NCBI GenBank assembly: GCA_028283655.1
Contig: JAPWKE010000003.1
Location: 682,001 to 746,000, forward strand
Direction of reading: 5' to 3'
DNA length: 64,000 nucleotides
Source of the DNA: Acidobacteriaceae bacterium
GTDB taxonomy: Bacteria > Acidobacteriota > Terriglobia > Terriglobales > Acidobacteriaceae
Part shown: positions 42,269 through 48,802 of the stretch, in pieces
Position numbering within the stretch: the first letter of the stretch is position 1
How the letters are laid out: every line of letters begins with the position of its first letter
Translations under genes and position numbers: made by a program
Notes under the pieces: generated by a model
Seen by the model: only the letters and a program-made list of their open reading frames with translations
The model's database searches: none
What the model was told of the DNA's origin: nothing

Positions 42269-42362
42269 TCTGCACAATTCCTGCACAGTCGAATTTGGCT
42301 GTCTTAGGTCAAATAAAATCAAGAGTTTTTGAAAGTTTGCTCACCCCGCTCAGAATGACAAA
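42269..42362. other. Candidate right attachment region
   Basis: TCTGCACAATTCCTGCACAG (42269-42288) and CCGCTCAGAATGACAAA (42346-42362) match sequences at 17340 and 17277 (17/20 and 16/17 identical). The order is reversed relative to the left end (inner repeat first), as expected if the element lies between them. The second motif resembles a common acidobacterial intergenic sequence, so it may be coincidental. Confidence 0.4.
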
Positions 42363-42396
42363 CCTGATGGTGGACGCAGGTAACAAAAGCAGACTG

Positions 42397-42432
42397 AAAA
42401 AGCGGCATGGCTTATAAGCCATGCCGCTTTTC
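42397..42432. terminator. Bidirectional terminator downstream of ccmE
   Basis: A perfect palindrome, AAAAGCGGCATGGCTTA followed by its exact complement, gives a 15-plus bp stem flanked by A-run and T-run. On the minus strand it ends the thioredoxin-HMA-ccmE operon; on the plus strand it would stop readthrough from the element. Confidence 0.85.
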
Positions 42433-42448
42433 TTACTCGTAGTGGGTT

Positions 42449-42916
42449 TTAGAGCTTGGCTGCTGCCGCGCTCGAAGCCATCGGGGCAGTGTTGCCCGTG
42501 GGGGCCTGTCCGGGCTTGGCTGGAGCGTATTTGCTGGCGCACTTGGCCTGAAGCTGGGTGGCGTGGAAGACGCCGTCGCGGCCGTAGGTGCCGATGGCGA
42601 GGGCCTGCGCGTCGTCCTTGAAGCTGTCCGGTGGCGGCTCTGCACCCATGTAGTTCACGCGTACGGTCTTGTTCAGTTCGACCAGCGTGAACGTCACGTT
42701 CGTACCCATGCGTTCAATCGTTCCCGGCTTGACGTTTCCGGCGACGCGCAGATTCCTGGTGTACGCCTTCGTACCCATCTTCTGCAGCTCCGCGATGGTC
42801 ACGTAGTAGCTCTTGGAGTCTTTTGCGCCCGAGACCGCAAGCCACGAGATGGTGGCGACGACGATCAAGCCGGCGATGATGAACTTTACGGGAGAGCTTT
42901 GCTTGCGCTTCTGCAT
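42449..42916 (-). CDS. ccmE: Cytochrome c maturation heme chaperone CcmE
   Basis: The 155-residue protein has an N-terminal membrane anchor (FIIAGLIVVATISWLAVSGA). The CcmE OB-fold segments follow: KAYTRNLRVAGNVKPGTI, VRVNYMGAEPPPDSFKDDAQALAIGTYGRDGVF. HATQLQAKCASKY follows; in CcmE proteins LLAKHxxxY carries the covalent heme His, but here the position reads KCASKY. A Cys in place of His is the carbon-monoxide-free CXXXY variant known from some archaeal and bacterial CcmE proteins. The C-terminus is Ala/Pro-rich. It is the distal gene of a thioredoxin-HMA-ccmE operon and is separated from ccmABCD by the mobile element. Confidence 0.88.
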   Translation of the reverse strand: MQKRKQSSPVKFIIAGLIVVATISWLAVSGAKDSKSYYVTIAELQKMGTKAYTRNLRVAGNVKPGTIERMGTNVTFTLVELNKTVRVNYMGAEPPPDSFKDDAQALAIGTYGRDGVFHATQLQAKCASKYAPAKPGQAPTGNTAPMASSAAAAKL

Positions 42917-42934
42917 GATGAGCCTTTGGTCCGG

Positions 42935-43204
42935 TTAAGCGGCGGGGGCCGCTTCGGGCGTGGGCTCGGGTTGCGGCGGGATAAGGGAGACACGCTCCTG
43001 GATGTCGAGGCCTGAGCGACGGAGCAAACCGTGCACGATGGCTTCGGTAAGGCGCGTGGCATCGTATTCGACACGCACGGTCTTGTCGGCAGGCTTGAAT
43101 TCGAGCTTGCGGATACCGTAGACCTCGCGGATGCGCGAGATGGCCATCATCGCCGCCTCAGAGGGGGCGGCTTCGTAGCGATAGAGGACGTCGAGCTGCG
43201 TCAT
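42935..43204 (-). CDS. Small HMA-like protein without CxxC
   Basis: The 89-residue protein shows a ferredoxin-like beta-alpha-beta pattern of the heavy-metal-associated type (TQLDVLYRYEAAPSEAAMMAISRIREV, LEFKPADKTVRVEYD, LTEAIVHGLLRRSGLDI). It lacks the metal-binding CxxC in the first loop, where it reads YEAAPSE. The tail is Pro/Glu/Ala-rich. It lies 18 bases upstream of ccmE and 45 bases downstream of the thioredoxin gene, so it is probably cotranscribed. A role in cytochrome c maturation is suggested by context only. Confidence 0.65.
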   Translation of the reverse strand: MTQLDVLYRYEAAPSEAAMMAISRIREVYGIRKLEFKPADKTVRVEYDATRLTEAIVHGLLRRSGLDIQERVSLIPPQPEPTPEAAPAA

Positions 43205-43249
43205 AGGTCTATTTTAGCAGCGCGGCGTGGCTGCCCTGTGTGATAACCG

Positions 43250-43750
43250 TCACGAGCCCTGCTGCAGCTTCTCGATGTAGCGGACGATCTCGGGGCTGGT
43301 CCAGGTTTGTGGGCCGATGAACTTGCGGCGGATCAGGCCGTGCTTGTCGATGATGTAGCTTTCGGGGGGGCGGAAGGTGCTGTAAAGAGCGTTCGTACGC
43401 TGCTCGGGGTCGATGACGGTGAGGAAGTCGACGTGCTGCGCGGAGAGGAACTCTTCGTAGGCCGAGGAGTCGGAGTCGATGGAGATGCCGACGATCTGCA
43501 GCGAGGGAATGTTGTGGTGCAGGGCTTCGAGGGTGGGCAGCTCTTCCAGGCAGGGAGCGCACCAGGAGGCCCAGAAGTTCAGCAAAATCACCTGGCCGCG
43601 CAGCTTGTTGAGGTCCACGGAGTTGTGCGCGTCTTTGATCGCGAACATGGGCGCGGGCTGGCCAAGCTGCTCGGGATGGACGTCGCGATCGCATCCTGCG
43701 GAGGCGGCGAGGAGGGCAACAGCGGCGAGTGCAGAGGAAAAACGCTTCAC
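43250..43750 (-). CDS. TlpA/ResA/CcmG-like thioredoxin lipoprotein
   Basis: The 166-residue protein begins with a lipoprotein signal (FSSALAAVALLAASAGC, lipobox ASAGC, Cys at about residue 20). The AhpC/TSA-type thioredoxin fold follows with NFWASWCAPCLEELPTL (active CAPC) and ESYIIDKHGLIRRKFIG. Such periplasmic thiol-disulfide proteins keep apocytochrome c CxxCH cysteines reduced. Position upstream of the HMA-like and ccmE genes supports a CcmG/ResA role. The GTG start at 43750 has AGGAA close by. It is divergent from the glycosyltransferase, whose start is only 19 bases away. Confidence 0.87.
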   Translation of the reverse strand: MKRFSSALAAVALLAASAGCDRDVHPEQLGQPAPMFAIKDAHNSVDLNKLRGQVILLNFWASWCAPCLEELPTLEALHHNIPSLQIVGISIDSDSSAYEEFLSAQHVDFLTVIDPEQRTNALYSTFRPPESYIIDKHGLIRRKFIGPQTWTSPEIVRYIEKLQQGS

Positions 43751-43769
43751 ACTTCCTATAATACGGAGC

Positions 43770-44894
43770 GTGAGCGAGAAGTTCAGTCCGTTGCTGGGTT
43801 TGCCAATTGATGAGGACGACGTGCCGGTGCGCGTGGAGTCCGCGAAACTGCCCGAAGGCCCTGAGCCGACGCTGGATGTTTCGGTGATTATTCCTGCGCG
43901 CAATGAAGAGCGCAGGCTGCCAGCGCTGCTGTTATCGCTGCTCGCGCAGGACGACGAACAGTTCAAGCTGGGACGCGACTGGGAGATTCTGCTCGTCGAC
44001 GACGCTTCGACCGACCGCACGCGGGAGGCGATGCGCGAAGCGGCCACGGGTCGAGAGGCTGTGGTTGTGTTGGAAGCGCCACCGCTTGATCCGAAGGTGT
44101 TTACGGGCAAGTCTGGGGCGTGCTGGTTTGGGGCGACGAAGGCGCAGGGACGCTACCTGCTGTTTACGGATGCGGACACGATTCACGAGCCGCGCAGCGT
44201 GCTCCACGCACTGTATGAGGCGAAGAAGCACCATGCGGAGTTGCTGTCATACTCGCCGAAGCAGATCGTAACGGGTATGGCGCAGCGCGTGTTGATGCCG
44301 CTCATCTTCTCCGAGCTTGCGAGCACGTACAAGATGAAGGACGTGAACGACCCCGAGAAGCGTGCGGCTGCGGCCAACGGGCAGTTTCTGATGATGGAGC
44401 GTGCTGCGTACTTTGCCGTGGGCGGTCATCGCGCGGTGGGCAACAAGGTGTTGGAGGACGTGGAGCTGGCCTGGAATGTGAAGGCCTCGAAGCGCGCATT
44501 GCGCTTTCGTTACGCCTCGGATGCGGTGTCAACGCGCATGTACGAAGGCTTCGGCGACATGGTCGAAGGCTGGACGAAGAACCTCGCCGTGCTGTTTCCG
44601 CAGGCGCTTGCGCTGGTCTTCTGGCGAATGCTGGACATCGTTCTGCTGCTGTTGCCGTTGTCGCTGGTGCTGTTTCCGAACCTCGTCCGCTGGCAGCAAC
44701 TGGCGATTCTGCTGGTGTGGGGGCGAACTCTGTTCCGTTACTACGGGCGCGTGGCGCGGTCGAACTTCAGCTGGGCCGATGTCGCGATTTCGCCGCTCGG
44801 ATTGCCGCTTTATGTCGTGTTGCTGTTGAGAAGCTGGGCGGACCATAACCTGTTTCATCGCGTGAGCTGGAAGGGCCGGGAGTATCGCGCCTGA
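43770..44894 (+). CDS. Family 2 glycosyltransferase, membrane-associated
   Basis: The 374-residue protein has a GT-A domain: SVIIPARNEERRLPALLLSLL, EILLVDDASTDRT, LLFTDADTIHEP (DxD-like) and a product-binding region GHRAVGNKVLEDVELAWNVK. Two or three C-terminal hydrophobic helices follow (ALALVFWRMLDIVLLLLPLSLVLF, SPLGLPLYVVLLLRSW). The layout resembles HpnB/CrtQ-type glycosyltransferases acting on lipid or carotenoid acceptors at the inner membrane. The acceptor is not identifiable. GTG 43770 has GGAG just upstream. The two queD-type genes follow 60 bases later, possibly in one transcript. Confidence 0.82.
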   Translation: MSEKFSPLLGLPIDEDDVPVRVESAKLPEGPEPTLDVSVIIPARNEERRLPALLLSLLAQDDEQFKLGRDWEILLVDDASTDRTREAMREAATGREAVVVLEAPPLDPKVFTGKSGACWFGATKAQGRYLLFTDADTIHEPRSVLHALYEAKKHHAELLSYSPKQIVTGMAQRVLMPLIFSELASTYKMKDVNDPEKRAAAANGQFLMMERAAYFAVGGHRAVGNKVLEDVELAWNVKASKRALRFRYASDAVSTRMYEGFGDMVEGWTKNLAVLFPQALALVFWRMLDIVLLLLPLSLVLFPNLVRWQQLAILLVWGRTLFRYYGRVARSNFSWADVAISPLGLPLYVVLLLRSWADHNLFHRVSWKGREYRA

Positions 44895-44954
44895 TGGAAG
44901 TGGCATCTCGCGTTCCGGGCGTGCATCCGATACAGTGAGAGGCTGGTCTGAACG

Positions 44955-45368
44955 ATGATTCTGCTCACACGAAAAGCCGATTTTTCCGCCGCGCACTTCT
45001 ACTGGAACGATGCCTGGAGCGAGGCCGAGAACCTGCGCGTCTTTGGCAAGTGCTCCAATCGCCAGGGACACGGGCACAACTACACGCTCGAGGTGACGGT
45101 TGCGGGCGAGGTGAACCCGGTCAGCGGCTTTGTCGTCGATCTGAAGCTGCTGAAGGAGATTCTTGAGCAGGAGGTGGTGAGCGTATATGACCATCGCCAC
45201 CTGAACTACGAGGTTCCCGAGTTTGCGACGGCTGTGCCGACGACAGAAAACATCGCTGTCGCGATCTGGCGGCGGCTTGAGGGGAAGATTCCGAACGCAA
45301 AGCTGCATCGTGTGCGCGTGTATGAGATGCCCGAGCTCTTCGCTGACTTCTACGGGGAGGGCTTGTAA
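44955..45368 (+). CDS. queD: 6-carboxytetrahydropterin synthase QueD / PTPS family, copy 1
   Basis: The 137-residue protein has zinc ligands His14 (FSAAHFY) and His39/His41 (GHGHNY), and the catalytic Cys33 in FGKCSNRQGHGHNY. PTTENIAVAIWRRL is the family TxEN motif, and RVYEMPELFADFYG ends the fold. QueD converts dihydroneopterin triphosphate to 6-carboxy-tetrahydropterin, the second step to preQ0. The stop overlaps the next start (TAATG). It forms a cluster with a second PTPS gene and folE, which makes the substrate. Confidence 0.87.
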   Translation: MILLTRKADFSAAHFYWNDAWSEAENLRVFGKCSNRQGHGHNYTLEVTVAGEVNPVSGFVVDLKLLKEILEQEVVSVYDHRHLNYEVPEFATAVPTTENIAVAIWRRLEGKIPNAKLHRVRVYEMPELFADFYGEGL

Positions 45369-45787
45369 TGGCTGCCCCCCGAGCCCATCTTTCGCGGCGA
45401 TGGACGTTTGTGGCTGCGCACCGTTTGCACGTGGATGCACTGTCTGCGGAGGCCAATCGCGAGGTTTTTGGCAAGTGCAACAACCCGTTTGGTCACGGGC
45501 ATAACTACATCGTGCAGGCGACGTTTTCCGGGCCGATCGACCCGGCGACGGGTATGGTCACGAACCTCGGTGATCTGGATGCTTTCGCAAGAGTGGAGCT
45601 TCTGGACCATTTCGATCATCAGAATCTGAATATGCTGGAGATCTTTCGCGACCAGGTGTCGACGACGGAGAACCTGGCCATCGAAATCTGGCGAATTTTT
45701 AAGGAATACCCTCATGCGAAGCTCAAGCGGATTCGCGTGGAAGAGACAGGGAATAACGCTTTCGACTACTTTGGCGAAGGCGAGTAA
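45368..45787 (+). CDS. 6-carboxytetrahydropterin / 6-pyruvoyltetrahydropterin synthase family, copy 2
   Basis: The 139-residue protein has His18 (FVAAHRL), catalytic-type Cys37 in FGKCNNPFGHGHNY, zinc ligands His43/His45, and STTENLAIEIWRIF. It is clearly a paralogue of the preceding gene but is not a recent copy: outside motifs the two are quite different (for example DLDAFARVELLDHFDHQNLN). The family includes QueD and true PTPS (biopterin) enzymes, so one copy may serve queuosine and the other another pterin. It is coupled to copy 1 by TAATG and ends 12 bases before folE. Confidence 0.87.
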   Translation: MAAPRAHLSRRWTFVAAHRLHVDALSAEANREVFGKCNNPFGHGHNYIVQATFSGPIDPATGMVTNLGDLDAFARVELLDHFDHQNLNMLEIFRDQVSTTENLAIEIWRIFKEYPHAKLKRIRVEETGNNAFDYFGEGE

Positions 45788-45799
45788 GGACAAAGAACG

Positions 45800-46453
45800 A
45801 TGAGCACGAAAGAACCAGTAGAGAAGCCTACGACAGAGCGTCCTGGTGAAGTTCCGGCGCAGATTGCTGCCGAGAGTGCGCAGGTCGCGCTGGGTGATGC
45901 TTCAATGCAACAGATTTACGCCGAGCTGTTGGCCCGCGTGGGGGAAGACCCCGCGCGCGACGGCTTGCTGCGTACGCCGGAACGTATGGAAAAGTCGATG
46001 GCGTTTCTGACGCGCGGCTACAACCAGACGGTGGAAGAAGTGCTGCACGGCGCACTGTTTGATGTGGACTACGACGAGATGGTGATCGTGAAGGACATCG
46101 AGTTTTACTCGCTGTGTGAGCATCATCTGCTGCCGTTCTTCGGCAAAGCGCACATTGCTTACGTGCCGAATGGCAAGGTATTGGGGCTGAGCAAGCTGCC
46201 GCGCATTGTGGACGTGTTTGCACGCAGGCTGCAGGTGCAGGAGCGCCTGACGCAGCAGGTTGCGGAGGCCGTGCAGGAAGCGATCAACCCGCAGGGTGTT
46301 GGCGTGGTGATGGAAGCTTCGCACCTGTGCATGATGATGCGCGGTGTTGAGAAGCAGCACTCTTCGACGGTGACGAGCTCGATGCTCGGCGTCTTCAAAA
46401 CCCAGTTGCAAACGCGAAATGAGTTTCTTTCGCTGGTAAGGCCGCCTCGCTGA
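45800..46453 (+). CDS. folE: GTP cyclohydrolase I
   Basis: The 217-residue protein converts GTP to 7,8-dihydroneopterin triphosphate, which feeds both folate and queuosine synthesis. The zinc ligands are Cys106 and His109 in [11 protein letters not shown] and Cys177 in [10 protein letters not shown]; the GTP-binding region [25 protein letters not shown] and the terminal [10 protein letters not shown] are also typical. An N-terminal extension of about 35 residues is low-complexity. It follows the two QueD-type genes, an arrangement that puts substrate supply and use together, and overlaps truB by TGATG. Confidence 0.95.
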   Translation: MSTKEPVEKPTTERPGEVPAQIAAESAQVALGDASMQQIYAELLARVGEDPARDGLLRTPERMEKSMAFLTRGYNQTVEEVLHGALFDVDYDEMVIVKDIEFYSLCEHHLLPFFGKAHIAYVPNGKVLGLSKLPRIVDVFARRLQVQERLTQQVAEAVQEAINPQGVGVVMEASHLCMMMRGVEKQHSSTVTSSMLGVFKTQLQTRNEFLSLVRPPR

Positions 46454-47325
46454 TGAATGGTTTGATTGTGTTGGATAAGCCTGCGGGCATGACGTCGCAT
46501 GATGTGGTTTCGATTGTGCGACGGGCTACAGGCGAGCGGTCTGTGGGACATCTGGGAACGCTGGATCCCATGGCGACAGGCGTTCTGCCATTGCTGCTGG
46601 GCAAGTACACGCGCCTGGCGCAGTTCTTTGGGCAGGCCGAGAAGAGCTACACGGGCCACATCCGTTTTGGATGGGCAACCGACAGCTTTGACGCCGATGG
46701 CGTCGCAGCGGGGGAACCGCAGACGTTGGAGCGTTCCTACGAAGAGTTGCGGGAGTTATCCAAGCACTTCGCGGGCGAGATGGACCAGATGCCGCCGGTG
46801 TTTTCTGCCAAGAAGATCAACGGTGTGCCTGCCCATAAGCTTGCCCGGCAAGGCAAAGAAGTTGCCGTGAAGCCGGCGCGGATCACCATCCATCGTTTTG
46901 CACTGACTGGTATGGAAGGCGAGACCGCGAGCTTCGAGATGATGGTTTCGGCCGGTGGCTATGTGCGTTCAGTCGCGCATGAGCTGGGGCAGATGGCTGG
47001 CTGCGGAGCGCATCTTTCGTCGCTGCGCAGAACGCGTGCAGGAGCCTTTGACCTATCTCACTCGATCACCATCGAGGAGTTGAAGGCGCTGACTCCGGAG
47101 GAGATTGCCGCCCGGTTACCGCATCCTCGCACGCTGTTGCCGGAGATGCCGAGCGTGACGGTGGATGACAGCACGGCGACTCGTCTGCGCAACGGAATGC
47201 AGACGAACCTGGCAGAGTTTTCAACGGCCCCGCTGGTGAAGGTATTCACCAGCCCGCGCGATCTGCTGTGCATTGCACGGCGCGTGGCGGGCACGTTGAT
47301 GCAGCCGAACGTGGTGATGGGCTAA
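46453..47325 (+). CDS. truB: tRNA pseudouridine(55) synthase TruB
   Basis: The 290-residue protein shows NGLIVLDKPAGMTSHDVV at the start, the catalytic Asp38 in GHLGTLDPMATGVLPLLLG, QMPPVFSAKKINGVPAHKLAR(Q)GKE, and SAGGYVRSVAHELG(Q). TruB makes Psi55 in the T loop of most tRNAs. Its start overlaps the folE stop (TGATG). Its own stop overlaps that of the convergent arylesterase gene by four bases. It links the queuosine/pterin genes to general tRNA modification. Confidence 0.95.
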   Translation: MNGLIVLDKPAGMTSHDVVSIVRRATGERSVGHLGTLDPMATGVLPLLLGKYTRLAQFFGQAEKSYTGHIRFGWATDSFDADGVAAGEPQTLERSYEELRELSKHFAGEMDQMPPVFSAKKINGVPAHKLARQGKEVAVKPARITIHRFALTGMEGETASFEMMVSAGGYVRSVAHELGQMAGCGAHLSSLRRTRAGAFDLSHSITIEELKALTPEEIAARLPHPRTLLPEMPSVTVDDSTATRLRNGMQTNLAEFSTAPLVKVFTSPRDLLCIARRVAGTLMQPNVVMG

Positions 47326-48014
47326 CGCTTCAGCAGCGGTTTGATGAGGGCTTCAACGTTCGCGGCGACCTGCACGGCGCCTTGCGCCGTTGGGTGGATC
47401 CCGTCCTGCTGGATAGAGCCCGGTACGCCGTAGACGCCTTGCAGGACGAAGGGAAGCAGCGGTACGTTGTACCGCTTTGCCACGGCTGGAAAGATGGCGT
47501 CGAAGCGCGAGACGTATTGCTTGCCGTAGTCGGGCGGGATGGTGATGCCTGCGATGGCGACATCGATGTGGGCAGCCTGCAATTGGCCGACGATGGAGGC
47601 CAAGTTGGTCTGCGTCTGCTCGAGCGGAAGGCCGCGCAGGGCGTCGTTGCCGCCAAACTCTACGACCACTACTTGGGGGTGACGCGCGATGATGCGGGCG
47701 ACGCGGTCAACGCCGTCCTTGGTCGTGTTGCCGCTGACGCCAGCGTTGGCGACGCGGTAGGAGAAGCCGTCATGGTCGAGCTTTTGCTGGAGCTGCTGCG
47801 GGTAGGTGAGCCCGCTTTCGATGCCGTAGCCCGCGGTGATGGAGTCTCCAAAGCAGATCAGCAGCGGACGCGTATCGGCGGCTGCGGAGTGTGCGGTATC
47901 GTGCGCGACGCTGGTCGCGGAGGCACCGACGCCGGAGTCGGCTTTGTCGTTGTCAGTCTTGCAGCCGACGAGTAGAACGAGTGCCGATAAGATAACGGGG
48001 AGCGCACGCTTCAT
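47322..48014 (-). CDS. GDSL/SGNH lysophospholipase-arylesterase, TesA-like lipoprotein
   Basis: The roughly 230-residue protein has a lipoprotein signal (RALPVILSALVLLVGC). The SGNH blocks follow: ICFGDSITAGYGIE (block I Ser), the Gly block NAGVSGNTTKDG, the Asn block EFGGNDALRG and the C-terminal DGIHPTAQG (Asp-His). This is the TesA/arylesterase type, acting on lysophospholipids or thioesters in the periplasm. The start may be ATG 48014 or GTG 48020. The divergent ABC ATPase/permease pair repeats the tesA-ybbA-ybbP gene order known from E. coli. Confidence 0.88.
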   Translation of the reverse strand: MKRALPVILSALVLLVGCKTDNDKADSGVGASATSVAHDTAHSAAADTRPLLICFGDSITAGYGIESGLTYPQQLQQKLDHDGFSYRVANAGVSGNTTKDGVDRVARIIARHPQVVVVEFGGNDALRGLPLEQTQTNLASIVGQLQAAHIDVAIAGITIPPDYGKQYVSRFDAIFPAVAKRYNVPLLPFVLQGVYGVPGSIQQDGIHPTAQGAVQVAANVEALIKPLLKR

Positions 48015-48106
48015 CTTCACAGTATGTCGGATGCAATATCGAGGCGTCGGTTGCGTCTTACTGATTGAGGTGTGTGGCGCGAGGAGGCTGGACGGTGGGC
48101 GAAGCG

Positions 48107-48799
48107 ATGATTGCAGTGCGTGGTCTGCGCAAGAGTTTGCGGAGCGGCGCGTCGGCGCTGGAGATTCTGAAGGGCATCGAGTTCACGGTGGAACGCGGCG
48201 AGTTTGTCGCGATCATGGGCGCGTCTGGCTCGGGTAAGTCCACGCTGCTGGGGCTGCTGGCTGGATTGGATAATCCGACCTCGGGTACGGTGGCGCTGAA
48301 CGGCAAGGTGATTTCGTCGATGCCGGAAGATGAGCTGGCGCAGTTGCGCGGGCGCACGCTGGGCTTCGTTTTTCAGAGCTATCAACTTATTCCCACGCTG
48401 ACGGCGCTTGAAAACGTGTTGCTGCCGTTTGAACTGAACGAAGACTCCGGCTCGCGCAAGGCCGGGTTGGAGCGCGCTCGCGTGTTGCTTGGCTCGGTGG
48501 GGCTTGGCTCACGCGTGGATCACTATCCAATTCAACTCTCTGGCGGAGAGCAGCAGCGCGTGGCGCTGGCTCGAGCGTTCATGCTGCGGCCGCCGATCGT
48601 GCTGGCGGATGAGCCGACGGGCAATCTTGATTCTGCGAACGGGGAGCACGTACTCCAGTTGCTGTTGGAGTTGAACCGAGCCGAAGGCACGACGCTGGTG
48701 CTGGTGACGCACGATCCGGCATTGGCGGCGCAAGCTTCTCGACGCATCGTGTTGCGCGACGGTGTGGTTGTGGCTGACGAACGCAACGAGGTGGCCTAG
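48107..48799 (+). CDS. ABC transporter ATP-binding protein, YbbA/LolD type
   Basis: The 230-residue ATPase has Walker A GASGSGKST (Lys44), Q-loop FVFQSYQLIPTLTALENVLLP, signature LSGGEQQRVALARA, Walker B IVLADEPTGNLD and switch His in LVTHDPALAA. The sequence is of the MacB/LolD/YbbA subgroup that pairs with FtsX-like permeases. It ends 3 bases before the permease gene. The start is uncertain: ATG 48107 (MIAVRGLRKS) is preferred, a GTG at 48095 is possible. The tesA/ybbA/ybbP neighbourhood supports YbbA. Confidence 0.88.
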   Translation: MIAVRGLRKSLRSGASALEILKGIEFTVERGEFVAIMGASGSGKSTLLGLLAGLDNPTSGTVALNGKVISSMPEDELAQLRGRTLGFVFQSYQLIPTLTALENVLLPFELNEDSGSRKAGLERARVLLGSVGLGSRVDHYPIQLSGGEQQRVALARAFMLRPPIVLADEPTGNLDSANGEHVLQLLLELNRAEGTTLVLVTHDPALAAQASRRIVLRDGVVVADERNEVA

Positions 48800-48802
48800 G
48801 CG

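Larger units (their letters stand above)
17277..42362. mobile_element. Putative integrated mobilizable element (about 25 kb)
   Basis: A tyrosine integrase is the first gene at the left end. The interior has a MobC-like/MobF relaxase module, an IS110-type element and ardC at the right end, with lower-GC genes and scattered cargo. Imperfect direct repeats lie at both ends: an outer pair CCGCTCAGRATGACAAA (17277-17293; 42346-42362, 16/17) and an inner pair TCTGYACAAnnCCTGCACAG (17340-17359; 42269-42288, 17/20). Chromosomal cytochrome c maturation genes lie on both sides. No T4SS or complete coupling protein is visible, so it would be mobilizable, not self-transmissible. The exact ends are inferred; two successive insertions are possible. 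Confidence 0.55.

Noticed and set aside
43307-43810. 167-codon plus-strand frame opposite the thioredoxin gene
   Set aside because: Antisense shadow; the minus strand carries the CAPC active site and a lipoprotein signal.
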